From NCBI GenBank assembly GCA_037039685.1, contig JAWNGF010000003.1:3100001-3164000 (forward strand): 64,000 bases of DNA, read 5' to 3'. Positions 1 to 12,771 of the stretch are shown in pieces. The position numbers and the translations under genes were made by a program. The notes below the pieces were generated by a model. The model saw nothing but the letters and a program-made list of their open reading frames with translations, was not told the DNA's origin and searched no databases. Origin of the DNA: Ceratobasidium sp. AG-K (taxonomy: Eukaryota > Basidiomycota > Agaricomycetes > Cantharellales > Ceratobasidiaceae). Position 1 is the first letter of the stretch. Each line of letters opens with the position of its first letter.

Positions 1-123
1 GCGCGCATATACGTATCTATCAGGGAGCCAGCCGTAACCAATACACAACGCTGGACATGTCACCCTGAACTAGCATTGTCGCAGCCCTACAGATTTACAA
101 ACACTATCAATCCACCGAGAGAC

Positions 124-1002
124 TCATAATAGCCTTGATATCTCGTTTAAAACATCAATTGCCAATGGTCGTTGAGTGACGTCCAACACGAGGACAGAAC
201 GGACTAGTGCAAGAATCCGCCTGTCAAGTCCCCAAAACTCCGTAGCGTCGCGCGGTGATATCCCGGATACAAGTTGCGCAATGTGACCATCGAATTTCTT
301 GCGTCTGAAGTCCTCTGAAAATATCTTTGAATTAAAGATTAGCAATAATAAGTGAGCAAGAGTGTAATATACGTACACCAAGTCCCACTAAACCGAGTGA
401 CTAAATATTGCCTTCTGTAGTCGGGAGGACAATATGATCAATGTAGCTCACTTTGAAGTACTCAGGGTCGGAGTACAAAGAGGGCGGAGGAGCAAAAACC
501 ACAGTCGACAAGCCTCTGCTACCTGGGTTGCCAACTATATACTGATATCAACAAGTGAAATTACTGAGTTTGGCGTGCCCACTAGGGAGTACAAATACGT
601 TTGCCCATATAAATCATGTTGGGTACTAGTTCGTTTGTTATACTTCACTCTTTCGCTACCGGTTCGATTTATCCGTGGATGATTATTCCATGTTCGTGTT
701 CATAGATGTATGCGATGGCAAGTGCAATATCCTTAATCTAACAGAATCAGCCCACGCAAACCAGAGCATAATAAGTGGTCAACAGCTCACTACTTGCGTA
801 CACGCCTTGACGCTTCTCTCTGTCCGGAGGAACCAACAAACGGAAATGTTAGTAGTATACGTGTCAGCTGGATAGCTCCACCTACGACGCCTAGAGTCAC
901 ATTGGAGCAGAATTCAAACGCCATCGCCGGTCCGATAATATCACCGGAATCAACGCCCAGGAGTGAGGATATACTCGGGCAGGTGAGCTGAGCTAAAATC
1001 AT
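124..1002 (-). pseudogene. decayed protein kinase (copy 2)
   Basis: Remains of a eukaryotic protein kinase read on the minus strand. Near 790-1002 an N-lobe-like stretch reads ISSLLGVDSGDIIGPAMAFE. Near 665-740 the alphaE helix and catalytic loop read AIAYIYEHEHG then IIIHG, but the catalytic Asp of the expected HGDIKP is a TAA stop (669-671) and the Lys is Glu. An activation-segment-like YSDPEYFK lies near 440-470. The C-lobe end (124-381) keeps the RSVLVLDVTQRPLAIDVL pattern. These pieces sit in different frames with stops between them, so some breaks may be introns, but loss of the catalytic Asp makes a working kinase unlikely. A second kinase relic lies 1.2 kb to the right in the same orientation, suggesting an old tandem pair. 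Such kinases are numerous in Agaricomycetes; the substrate is unknown. Confidence 0.62.
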
Positions 1003-2244
1003 TATCTCGTTACTGATGCCCTGTGTCCAATTTATGGTTAAATGATCCTATTAACTCCGTTTAATCCCTTACTGCAATATGGGGTTGCGCGTCGGATGAC
1101 CTGTCTGCCACACATTTGATCATAAGCTGTTGAAATTTGTAGCGTCTTAAAAAGAAACGCTGGTCTACACAGAGCCAAGAACTTACCTGCACAGCTCTTG
1201 AGTACCATTTAGGTGTGTAAGACGTTCTGCGCGGACGTGAGAGCCAACGTCAGGTCAGTGATCGCATTACTTACCCATGCATGGCCATTGTGATAGTAAC
1301 ATCTTGGAGACGCATTCGCTTCACCCAATCATATGTCCGATTCGGCTGTCGGTTGTTGGTCGGTAGTCAACAGCTCTGGAATCATGCAGCGACATGGGAG
1401 TACAGTACTTGTAGAGGCCGTCAACTCTGATGTTTGGTGTAACCCAGCAAGGATTCTCCCAAAGCTAAAAACGCTGATTTTCGCGATGCCGACATCGTTA
1501 GCAAGTATATTTTTCTACTCGATATCATATTACTAGTGACGCAATGGCGGCACGAATATGAGAAATATACTAGCCGGTGTCAGATCCCCCTGAGGTATAG
1601 GTAAACGGTAATCGTGCATATCCTTGAGTCCTTGTAGGATGTCAAGTATCTATGCGAATATTGGTCAGCAGAGCTTAGCAGCTAGTCTAATGATACAAAC
1701 CACACTATATGCGTTGGCTCGAGTGGCTATTGGCTGGGCATACTCATCCTTGTCAATCCGGTTCGCCTTCAAGTACTGTCGACTGGAATTAGATAAACTC
1801 CAAGTCGCACACTACAGCCAGCACTAGTCGTGACAAGACTTTGCTCCGAGCAATACTCTAGCACAAGCCCTGGGTGTGGGTCAAATCTGGAATCGATGCC
1901 CAATAGCCGAACAATATTTCGGTGTAGGACTTCATATCTCTGTTGCACCGCCTTTCGAAGAACCTAAAGGAGACGTAAGGACCATTTGGCTTTGAGAGGC
2001 GGGCCCGTGCGCACATTCTGTGGTTGATCATGAGGCCTGTGATTTTCGGGACTGACGTTGAGCCTGGGCACTTTGACCACCACGGTCGGATTCCAATCTC
2101 CGCCCTCCCCCTCCCTTTCTAGCGTTGCTCTGGTGGCGCGTACATCCAGTAAGCGTCAATCCAACGTACCAATTAATGTAATCACAGCCAAACCTCCGCA
2201 CACAGGCTGCTTGAGATTGTCTCCATACCTGAATCGATTTCAAT
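1003..2244. other. no gene recognised
   Basis: About 1.2 kb between the two kinase relics. Only short open frames are present on both strands, with no recognisable domain or convincing intron-exon series. Confidence 0.5.
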
Positions 2245-3254
2245 CTAATCCCTCAGATCCCTGAGCTCTTCAGGCCGGAGCCCCATCTGCTCGCCGCTGC
2301 TTGGAATTCTTTCAGGAAGGGCGGGTGAGCAAAATATCTCTCGGTTCTTCAGCATCTGCATCAGTCTATCTAAAAATGCGCGGGGGTAGGGCGCTAGTCT
2401 TGTGTTCGCCAACAGGAGGAAACTACGAACCAAAGGGCGTCGTTGATTAGGCCGGCCCGTGGCCCACGCGGTCGATCGCTTGGGGGTGGCCGCTCCTGAT
2501 TTGCTCGACGACTTGGAGTTCGCGGGATATTTCGTGGTAGGGTTGAATCTTGCATAATACCTAGAAGACGGCCACGAGTAGATCGCTTATCGGACATGGG
2601 TTCAACATGAGCATATTAACTAGTATGGACCTCCCTAGCGAAGTTTGACTCACTTTTAGACCCACGCACCCGTAAGCCCACATGTCCGCAGCTGGGATTG
2701 GCCAAACAACGCTCGAGACAAATAACTCTGGGCTCATGTATTGCACAGTCCCGCCGAGTGGGGACGAATCGGACAATTCGCTGATTCGATCGTTTGATTG
2801 GCGTGACCGGCCAAAGTCGCATATGACAGCTGTCTCATTGGCTGTCACGAGAATATTGCGCTATAGATATGGTAAAGCCGAAATTCATTACTTGATTTTG
2901 TAGCTCACCGGCTTAATATCCCCGTGCGTGATTGGGCCCGATGCAAAGTCGTGCATTTAGCTTAGGCCACTCCTGGTATCCGTCATCTAGTAAACGATTG
3001 GCCCATAGGTATATCAAAGATAATGAATCGAGGTTGGGCATACCATTTTTATACACTTTGGCCGAGGGTTCGTTCTCGCAAGGTACTAGCCGATGTATGC
3101 TCAGTATAATGATTACAAACCGGGCTTTCTCATACTGATATCGCTCTGCCCCGTTGATTCGCACAAAGTTGGTAATATCCTCCACAGCGACTCCTAGTGA
3201 TCCCTCGACCAACAGCGAAAGCTGTGTCTTGGACATCCGCTGTGAGCTTCGCAT
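2245..3254 (-). pseudogene. decayed protein kinase (copy 1)
   Basis: Minus-strand kinase catalytic domain in pieces. The catalytic loop HGDIKP is at 2909-2926, followed directly by a GT donor. After an intron the protein resumes with NILVTANETAVICDFGRSR (DFG motif), then GGTVQYMSPELF (APE-type motif) and DMWAYGCV of the alphaF helix. A second intron is followed by PYHEISRELQVVEQIRSGHP, then DALWFVVSSCWRTQD and FLDRLMQML of the C-lobe end. Breaks: a TAA at 2957-2959 replaces the Tyr expected in GLSYMHDF just before the catalytic loop, further stops lie in the C-lobe (near 2451 and 2403), and the frame shifts around 2370-2400. The family resembles the tyrosine-kinase-like kinases common in Agaricomycetes. 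The catalytic residues HGD and DFG survive, so decay looks more recent than in copy 2. Confidence 0.72.
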
Positions 3255-4837
3255 GGCGTAGGGTGCAAGTTGCTGGACTGACCTCTGCCAGGAATGGTGC
3301 GTGCGAGAATGTCGAGCGTGCTGATGAGTCCTCGAAGTCGGTCTCGAGTCGAGTCGAAGTGGGGGCTATCGCCGAGACCGAAACAACCAGTCATTGGAAG
3401 AAGTAGAGCCAATGGCCGCTAATTTGCGCCAAACAGATTTGCCTGAGGGGAACTCGGTTGAACTTGATCCTCAGTACGTACTACACGAGTGGCCAATATG
3501 GGGTATTTCACGAGGGCTGTGGATTGGGTCATGGAGAGAGCTGTGGAACGGTTATTAGATGACAACCAATTCAGTTCGGCGTTCAACGATTGTTCCAACG
3601 ACCGCTCAATGACCGTTCCGCAGCCCTCGTGAAACGGCCTATGTTCGATTGTATTATGTATCGAACCACAAATAGTAGTATATACATGTGTTGAATCTGT
3701 GCGAGTCCGAGTCAAGTGCTTTCGTTCAAAAATAGTAGAGGACTCACTGAATGATCAATACCAATATGACTTCTCTCTCTCCATACCCGATCCGAAACAA
3801 CCCCAACTGGCAACCAAACAACTTCTGCTAAGCGAGTCTGCGCAAGCCTTCGAACCGTTCACGGAAAACTAGCGGTACAGCCGACACATTTAGGGTACGC
3901 CGTGAGTTACGTGACCTTACTGCCAAAGGATCAAACACGACGGCAAATTCCAAATGTTAGAAGTGACAATCACGGCGGTGTCGAATCCTGGGTTTGGGGG
4001 TAGCGCAAGGATGGGATATGTTGCCCGAGCCATGTGGCTAGTTGGGCGAAGGAGATAGTAGAGCCGTGTGTTGGGCTTGCAATTGAAAGGCACGCGATGG
4101 ACGAGACATGGATGATGTATAGCCACGTGACTAGGCTCATCGCTGGCTTGACCACCATCGTTCCTACCGACCCACCTTGCTGTAATTCTGCATAAAGGGG
4201 CCTATTCTGTTTCGTAAAGCGTAGTAATTACTCACGCATGGATAGCACCCTCAAACATCACGAGTCACAGCCGCCGGGATGACTACGTTATCTCAGCATC
4301 CGAATCAGCTGCCAGTTGCTCTGTCTCTTGGATTGATCGGCAATTATTTGCTCCAGGCGATGGCCGGAATGGGTGACGTGTGTTGGATTTGGCATTTCAT
4401 TCGTGCGAACGGCTGGCTGATGTCATGGTGTGGGGCACGCATGCGAGGGCGCAACAGCATGGGGGTTTCTATTGCTGGGGCTGTGCACCGACCTCTATCG
4501 CGATTGTAGACTGGTCAATGGAAACATCAGCTTCAAGATCGAAAATCCGTTCCTGTCCATCAACCAACCTCGCCAAGCGCAGCTCCCACTGCAGTTCTTA
4601 TTCCCGTTCTAATTTGATCGCCAGCCCAAGGCAAACTTCGATTCGTCGTTCGGGTATTTTCCCTGATATCATTGCGTCGGTTCCCCACATCCCTCCGGCC
4701 AACCGTCCGACCCGCCGTTCGGCAGTTGTCCGAGCCAGTCATGGCGCGTCATTGAATCTCTGTAAAATCGATTTTCCTGTTGCTGGTTTACTGGGCCCAG
4801 TGTCCGGAAATAGAAGTCCCTTGGATGCTTGGACGCG
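3255..4837. other. no gene recognised
   Basis: About 1.6 kb with overlapping short frames only. The longest (about 4380-4844, plus) has no recognisable motif and its composition does not look coding. The N-terminus of the kinase relic could extend into the first few hundred bases, but no clear exon was seen. Confidence 0.45.
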
Positions 4838-4846
4838 TATATAATC
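4838..4846 (+). promoter_or_regulatory. TATA-like box of the MFS transporter
   Basis: The sequence CGTATATAATC lies about 65 bases upstream of the transporter ATG. It is followed by a CT-rich stretch with a repeated CTCCTGA unit, typical of fungal core promoters. Position only; no experimental support. Confidence 0.45.
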
Positions 4847-4911
4847 ACTCCTGACTCCTGACTCCTTCGACATCCCCCGCTTCACGAACACCTCTCCACA
4901 TTGTGCCCCTC

Positions 4912-7102
4912 ATGATTGTCGCCAACTCCACTCCCGACTCGACGGGGCAAAGCAAGGGCCTCTTTCACCGACACAACCGCCGGGGGTTGCTCTTTTGTAT
5001 GGTAAGCCCACTCGGCCTCACTGGTAGACTAAGCTCACACGGGGGTTAGGTCTTTGTTCTCGGAGCCGTCTTGTATGGATACGATGGTTAGTTGCGCGAT
5101 ACTCGGCTCATCCCGGACTAAATTTCTATTTCAGGCACCTACTTCACCGGAATCCTCGCAATGACCCGATTCAAGGACGACTTTGGCACACTCCAAAATG
5201 GAGCCAAGGTCATAACGGCTAGCAATCAATCGCTCTTTGCATCAATTGTCCAAGTCGGCGAAGTCGTTGGTAGTTTGGGCGCGGGATTTATTGGTGACCG
5301 GAGTGGTCGCAAGGGAGCTCTGTGAGTAACATGCTTAGGAGCTCGTTCGATACCCTAATGGCCATTGCAGTTATGCTGTCGTTTCGATTGTCACACTTGG
5401 AACCATCTTGCAGCTTATCGTGGTTGGCTCTACAGTACGAACGCATTCCCAGCTTTTATCAATTAAACTAACCGGAATCTACAGCCCCTACTCGTAGTTG
5501 GTCGTCTCGTCCTCGGAGCAGGCGTCGGAATCGCGTCCAATTGCGTGCCTCGTATGTGCCCCACCCCACAAATTTGCTAGTGTTGACACCCTTCCCAGTC
5601 TACCTCTCGGAAATTCCCCCGGCTGCCATCCGCGGTGCCATGGTCTCCTCGTGGCAGCTCTTCCTTGCCATCGGACAAGTTATCGGCGCCGTCGTCGCTC
5701 AGGGTTAGTGCACTCGTCCTTCCCACCGAACCGCCTAACCCTTGGACGACAGGTACCAAGGACTACCAATCCACCTTCTCATGGCGGTTCCCCATTGCTT
5801 TCAACATGGTCATGTAAGCCTATCCACCGCCAGCCAAACCCCCGATCTAACACCCCCGCAGCTGTCTGTTAATCTTTGCTGGACTCCTTTTTGTCCCGGA
5901 ATCTCCCCGCTGGCTCATCTCCAAAGACCGCGCAGAAGCCGCCCGCCGCGCTCTCGACAGAATCCACAAGAAGAATGACGATATTGTCGTACAAGACCAG
6001 GTCGATCAGATGGTTAACGCGCGCGAGGCCGAGAAGAAGTCTTCGGGTGGAGAGAGCCGATGGGCGGATGTATTCAAGGGAACTCAGCGCAGGAGGTTCT
6101 TGTGCGCGTTTGGGATCTTGGTTTGCCAGCAGAGTGAGTTGAGGTGTTAAGTGTGGCAAAGTTGTCGCTCATGGAGTTTGTAGTTTCCGGCGTCCAGTTT
6201 ATCTTTTCGTATGCGACTGTGTTCTTCGAGTCGATTGGCCAGACCGATGCATTCCTCATGACTATCATCGTAAGTCTTCCCAAGTCCTTTCCCCGAGTCT
6301 CAGCACGCTTACCCTTTTGCCCAGGTTGACATTCTCGAAGTTGCCGGTGTCATCGTTTCATTCTTCCTCGTTAACCGATTTGGACGTCGCCCTCTTCTTC
6401 TCAACACGATGGTCGTCATGGCTGCCACACTCGTTGTATGCGGTGCGCTCGGAATCGTCAAGGACAGGTCGATGGCGATGAACACGGCCATTGCCTCGAT
6501 GATCATGATTTACGTTTTCGTCTTCAACTTGGCTTGGGGTCCGGTGAGTCTGAGCGATAGTTCCCTATGGGACATGTGCTGACCCTTGAGAATTAGCTCG
6601 CTTGGGTCGTTGCAACTGAGCTCGCTACTGGCAAGAACAGGACCAAGATTATGTCGGTCGGAACTGGCTCGTTCTGGGTTGCTGCGTACGTTTTCCCACC
6701 CATTATTTAGCCATTAACTAAACCTGTTGGATTGCAGGTGGGCCGTGACATTCACTCTACCCTACCTCTACAACCCCGATAGTGCAAACCTTGGCCCAAT
6801 GGTCTGCTGGATCTACTTTGGTGGCGCCGTCATCTCTTGGCTATTTGTCTATTTCATGATCCCCGAGACGCTGGGCCGCTCGCTTGAGGAGGTGCGCAAT
6901 CATCACTTACTCTATTCGAATAAACTAACGGCTTTGGTAATCATAGATTAACATGATGATGGAGCGTGAAGTTCCTACTCGCCAATGGAAAGATTACAAG
7001 ATTGACCCGACCGAATTCAACTCGAGTGGAGAGTTTGACGTCAAGGAGAAGAAGGAAGGACACATTGAGCACGCCGATACCCAGTCGGGATCGAGCGTAT
7101 GA
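4912..7102 (+). CDS. MFS sugar-porter family transporter
   Basis: A 12-helix proton-coupled sugar transporter of the plasma membrane, read from 13 exons separated by 12 short GT-AG introns that keep one frame from the ATG at 4912 to the TGA at 7100-7102 (roughly 500 residues). The sugar-porter signatures are all present and in order: GFIGDRSGRK after helix 2-3, YLSEIPPAAIRGAM with a conserved Arg after helix 4-5, VPESPRWLI at the start of the central loop, FGRRPLLL after helix 8, and IPETLGRSLEE after helix 12. The C-terminal tail is hydrophilic and acidic. No stop or frameshift was seen, so it looks functional. Substrate specificity cannot be read from sequence. Lying 0.6 kb upstream of two GH95 genes on the same strand, it may import the monosaccharide they release, but hexose or disaccharide transport is equally possible. 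Confidence 0.9.
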
Positions 7103-7738
7103 GCACGATCGAAATACAGATGACCACATTTTCTTTACGTTACTTGATTTATTGTATTATTAGCACAGTTGTGTTTGCTACCAAATCATAACAGGGTTAC
7201 TTTGAGTTACGCGGCATTTGAGATTTGGAGCCCGATTGCAGCCCTTGGAGCGTAGGCTGAAATTATATTACCGCAAAAAGCATTCTCTAGCTGCTTCTCC
7301 AGGATTATATGATTGAAATCAGTCATGTATGCGCGCGAAGCAATGGAGCAGTGAGGAGCCCACCCGCGAGGCGCTTGTCCCGCCACCAATTTGCAAAACA
7401 TGACATCATGGTCTCAGGTTTTCGACAACCAGATTCATGAACCCACATGACCCAGAATCCAACTTCGGAGGCGAGAGAAAATTGTATGGTAAGCAGTGCA
7501 GCATCCGAGCAGGCCATTGCAGACGCATCGGATTGTTTCCATTGTAGCATTCCTCAAGAAGAATACTCCGAGAACGCGGATCGCTCCAGTCTTGGGTGGG
7601 ACGAAGTGTTCGACCAAACCTCGCGACCACCGGGCACAGGCTCTCGGCACCAGCTCAGCTGTACTTCTACAGGACGTACGATAAGCCGTAGCTGCTTTTT
7701 AAACGATCGGTCTCGACTCGAGCCTTCAAGGCGAAGCC
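7103..7738. other. transporter to GH95 intergenic region
   Basis: 636 bases holding the 3' end of the transporter gene and the upstream region of the first GH95 gene. No convincing coding exon or regulatory motif was seen. Confidence 0.5.
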
Positions 7739-10700
7739 ATGGAACTCCCATACAGCGAGAAATACGAGAAGGATCAAAATCGTATACCCCGCAAGGACCT
7801 ATTTTTAGCTCGAAAACCTGCTGCCATAATCGTCTCCCTCTTGTGTTTCTTGGCACTTTTCATCGTGCAAGACTCTTACTATTTGCCTCACTATTGGGGT
7901 CTCCTGACAAGCCCAATTGCTTCCCACGAACCAAGTCAAAGGCCTGTTATCAAAAAGGTCACCGCCCCGGATGGGTTTCCCCCTAGCGGAAACGGGCTGT
8001 GGTACACGGAACCTGGAGTGAACTGGTCGACACAATATTTGCCAATCGGGAACGGATACCTTGGAGGTACGCGCCCTTTTCTTTTATCAAGGCGAATGTT
8101 AATACAGCCGGACGGAACGCAGCAATGATCAATGGTGACCCGATTTCTGATCGTATTCAGCTTAATATCGAATCTTTATGGACTGGAGGACCGTTTGCTA
8201 GCCCAGTAAGTGATGGTTCTTTATTGACGGTTCGCTGATGGTCGGTTTGCGCAAAGAAATACAACGGCGGAAACCACCCCTCATCGGAAGCGGGGTTTTT
8301 GGCGAGCGAGCTCCAGAGGATCCGAGATGACATCTTCGCAAACGGCACGATCCAGGGTTCGTGCGGGGAGGATCGCCATGGTGTCTTAGACTTACATTGC
8401 TTGTAGATGTTTTGCCCCTCCCTTTTGAGGCTGGAGCTTATGGCGGGTAACCCCCGTGATCTCATTTCTTCAAATAATAACCCTCTCTATCCAGGCTCCT
8501 ACTCTGGTGCCGGAAATCTCAATGTCAATCGGGCGCCTCTGGGTAATATTACCGATTATGTCCGCTGGCTCGATCTCGACACGGCAGTATTGAAGACAAC
8601 CTGGACCGAGTCCAACACTTCATTTAGCCGGTCAGCTCGAGAGTTCGAAATTTCTGCCCCTTGATTGACGATCTTCATTAGGTCCTACTTTTGCTCAAAC
8701 CCAACCCACGCCTGCACCGTCCATACAACCGCGTCAGCTCCAGGGGCGTTCTCGGCCACGTTCTCGTTCTCACCTGTAGACACTCTATCCACTCCCGAGA
8801 TCACATGTCTGGACAATTCCACTGTTCAGTTTCGCGGGCGCGCAACCGGGATCGACGGAACAGGGATGCTGTATGAAATCCTCGCGACCATCCAACACAC
8901 AGGTCCTGGAACCAGCGCAGCCGGGTGCGCAATAGACCCAGCCTCTGGAGAGGCATTGCTTTTCGTGGTCGGAAGCACCGAAGCTTGGGTGTCTTGGGTG
9001 GGTGGAACGGAGTATGCGATGGAGAGTGGAAACGCTGCAAGCGGGTACTCGTTCAAAGGCACTGACCCCCATGCATATTTGGTTTCGCTCCTTACGGAAA
9101 TGGCTACAGAGGGGATAGGGCTCGCACTGGATAGTCATATTACCGATTATCGATCCGCGTTGGGCGATTTTTATCTTGACCTCGGGCACACACCGGATTT
9201 TACAAAGTCTACTCCCGAACTAAAGGAGGCATATACAACTGGTGTGGGTGATCCGTAAGCGGAACCTCCGAACCGTTCCTGCTGGTGGGCTAATCCCATC
9301 ATAGATACTTTGAATGGCTGTTGTTTAACTACGGGAGATACTTGCTAGTATCCAGTACGCGGAGCCACCTACCGGCGAATCTGCAGGGGAAATGGGGCCG
9401 CGATTCTACGATAATTTGGGGCTCAGGTGAGTCCTCCGAGGGTATCATATGTGATGCACCTTGATGTTTTTACAGACTATCGTAAGTGTTTCAATCGCAT
9501 GCCTAAGCTACCCCGCTAAATTATTTGCTGGCTAGATGTGAACATCAATACCCAGATGAACTATTGGTTCGCCGAAATGACAAATACGAAAGTCGGATCC
9601 TCCCTCTGGGACTACATGGAGGTTGGTGGTTTACCCAACCTTTCTGTCATTCGCTCATGCATTTTCAAAGAAAACCTGGGTTCCGCGAGGAACAGAGACG
9701 GCGCGTATTTTATACAACATTACTCGAGGATTCGTCGTGCATAACGAAGTAAGTAAGCATGGCCTAGAAGGTTTCCCAGAATAACTGAATTCCACTATCA
9801 GGTGAACGTGAGAGTTGCTATAAAGAGTATTCCTCAGCGTAGTACTAACGTGTTTCAAGATATTTGGTCATTCGGGCATGAAAGCGTCGTTCGAAAACGC
9901 TCAATGGGCCAACTATCCGGAATCTGCCGCCTGGATGGTGCGTAAAACTAGCACGGCTAGGATGCCCTGTCCAATTCTTTATAGATGATGCACGTTTACG
10001 ACCATCTCGACTATACCAACGACATTGCCTGGTGGCGAGCACAAGGCTGGCCCCTCCTGAAAAACGTTACCTCGTTCTGGCTCGACAACCTCGTCAATGA
10101 CCGTTACTTTCAAGACCATACATTTGTCGCTACTCCTTGCAATTCCCCGGAGCAGAAGGGTACTACGCTTGGTATGGGCTGCGCTGTGCTTGTCTTGGTC
10201 ACTTCCGACCGCTGAGACCTTTACAGGGTGTGCTCATTCTCAGCAACTTGTATGGCAACTATTTGAAGCTGTGGAGAAGGGATTCGAAGCTTCTGGCGAT
10301 ACGAATACTGACTTCCTTCGTGGTGAGATAACAGACGCGCATATACTTAGCAATTTCACTGACACGCACGGTCGGATTAGAGGTCCAGCAGAAGAAACTC
10401 CAACTCGACAAGGGTATCAAGATCGGCTCTTTTGGGCAGCTTCAAGGTTTAGTTTCCTTCTTTATTTTCGTAGCCAAGCCCATAATCAGACTCGAGTAGA
10501 ATGGAAAATTGACCTCGATAACCCTAATGACACACATCGTCATCTCTCTCACCTGGTCGGGCTCTATCCTGGATACGTGCTCGCGAACTTCAAGCTAGCT
10601 ACTGAAGAACAGCACGGTCTACCGAACGTTACCCATGAGCAGGTTTTAAATGCGGCGGAGGTTTCCTTGATCGCGCGAGGTAATGGAACTGGCCCGGATG

Positions 10701-11339
10701 GGGACGCTGGTGAGTTTTACGATACCCTCACCAGGGCGAATAAACTGACCCCCGGTACCGAGGTTGGGAAAAGGTTTGGCGTGCTGCTTGTTGGGCTCAG
10801 TTGCAAAATTCAAACCAGTTCTACCAACAGCTAACGGTAAGCGGCCACCCACAGGGGTTTATCACGACTCAACAGGCTTGTCGCAGTATGCTGTCGCAAG
10901 GAACTTTGCGAGCAATCTTTTGAGCGTGTACGACCCCTTGGCAATTGACCCGATTTTCCAGATCGATGCCAACTTGGGCTACCCCTCTGCGGTCCTTGTG
11001 CGTCTGATGACTCCTCGTATAGGAGTGCCATGGGGGCTTACCTCCCTCCCATAGAACGCCCTAGTCCAAGCTCCCGATACGTCCTCCTTATCCGATACCC
11101 TGCGCATTACTCTTCTCCCCGCTCTGCCCCATAAGTGGAGCCAGGGATCAATCCAAGCCGTTAGGATTCGTGGTGGGATGACGCTCGACTTATCGTGGTC
11201 TAACGGGGAGGCGGCAGAGGCGAGGATCCAGGTGGACCCTCTAGTTCGATACGAGCGTCAAGTGGAACTCTGGTACGGTGGAGAACTTGTGACTATATTT
11301 CACGCGACTGCTGGATATGAGCTCAACATAATTTTTTGA
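7739..11339 (+). CDS. GH95 glycosidase (alpha-L-fucosidase type), membrane-anchored copy
   Basis: Glycoside hydrolase family 95, an inverting family known for 1,2-alpha-L-fucosidase and alpha-L-galactosidase. About 18 short introns were followed by comparison with the second copy at 12772. Conserved blocks in order: [57 protein letters not shown] (the Asn pair that positions the nucleophilic water), [32 protein letters not shown] (the region of the general-acid Glu), [16 protein letters not shown] (catalytic-base Asp region) and [12 protein letters not shown]. The N-terminus differs from copy 2: about 25 mostly charged residues, then a hydrophobic stretch [16 protein letters not shown], suggesting a type II membrane anchor. 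One intron (donor at 8443) needs a GC donor to keep frame; otherwise it looks intact. The two copies agree at roughly 60% of residues over the exon at 8681-9254. The actual sugar is inferred from the family. Confidence 0.85.
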
Positions 11340-12771
11340 ATACATGCTTGTAGCCGAATGTATCATAATATTAGTTCCCGGTCTGTGATGCGCCCCATTA
11401 AAATTTCAACTATGTAGTCCCATATTCGAATGAACATGAGGGTCCACCAGGCAGAGCTCCAGCGGGACTCTCAGGAGCACGTGATTGCGGCGCTCCCAGT
11501 GCGCTCCGGAGCCTACACAGCGCTCCCGAGCAAAACCCCGGCTCCGGAGCGCGCCGGAGCATTTTCAATTTTTGCTGAGAGCTCGCTTGCTGCCCAGCAC
11601 TTTCTTTGCCTTGTCAGGCAGTCCACATTTTATCCGCGTTACATTTTGGTCAGATTTAGGGTACAGTTATAAACTGATATGTTAGCAACACCTTTTTAAC
11701 ACCTCGGCCCGATCATCCATGAATCGCCGTGTTACAAACATAATCCAGATGGATAAGCGCCGGGCGGCCGTACAGTGCGGCAACATCAGCGGAGAGTGCA
11801 TGATACCTGTAAATTGTGGCCGACAGCCCTATATTGCGGCTGGAGAACACTTACCGGTTGTTGCACATAACCGAGGATAGTATGTACCCCGCTTAACTGG
11901 TTGTGTACCCTGGGCTGTGGTAACGGAACCGGGCCACCGCATCGGCGCTTGCAAATGCAAGTGCAAAACCCTTCGTTAGCGTCACAGGATTTTGGTGACC
12001 TGCATGGCTTACCCCAGCACCAATCGGCGAATGGTCCACCGGCATCTGGTCAAGCGGCTTATACTTTCAGGTTGCGAAATTTGGGGCAGACTTGGGCCTT
12101 TATTACCTGCTAGTGAACTGGAGTTGGAGATTTCCAGAAGCTGCCCGGTTGTCAATATCCTACCGGATGGCTTTGACGCAATCGAGACCTGGTAGATACG
12201 TGAAGAGCTGTGTTATCAGTTTGGTCGACAGAATCATGTCGAAGCCTTTCAAGGTATTATATGAGTTCATGCACAATTTTTTTATGATCAATCGCAGCGA
12301 CGAGTAATTATTGACAGAATATTAATGCCATCCCGCCAAGTAGTTTGTGTGGCGCTTACCAAGCGTGGTGCTGTAAAGCCCCACCCTTCTCGGGCCGAGG
12401 TTGCGCCGACAACCACGGTTGACCACCATCTCCCCCAGACTGCTAATATGATAAGTTACTTAACTAGGCCACACCATCAAAAGAGCAACGTTCTTTCTTA
12501 TGCCATCGACAAGGTTCTCTACGTGGCACGAAGCAAACACCGATTTCCCTAGGCCTGAGAGGCACACGAACTACTGAACGGAAGATCATGAGACTTAGTT
12601 CGGGCGGTACGAAATACGAGAATCGCCCACCATAATGATTCGAAGCAACTTCTGTCCGGATTCCTACTTTATTAGGATGCCTATCTCCGCTGTTTGTTCC
12701 CTTCCCTGAGGGAATATTGTATAAATCATTGGACCTTTTCTCTGCGATGAGCTCGTCGAGGTCCTTCCCAC
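11340..12771. other. GH95 intergenic spacer with GC-rich palindromic cluster
   Basis: About 1.4 kb between the GH95 genes. At 11488-11560 the near-palindrome GCTCCGGAGC and variants (GCGCTCCCG, GCGCGCCGGAGC) recur four times in a short GC-rich island. The rest holds only short frames. A TATA-like TGTATAAATC lies near 12718-12727, about 45 bases before the next ATG. Confidence 0.45.

Noticed and set aside
4380..4844. 154-codon open frame before the transporter
   Set aside because: No domain, unusual Ser/Arg composition and overlapping frames on both strands; looks like chance.
11488..11560. GCTCCGGAGC cluster as a transposon terminal repeat
   Set aside because: No paired copy, target duplication or transposase was found; kept only as a local GC-rich palindromic cluster.
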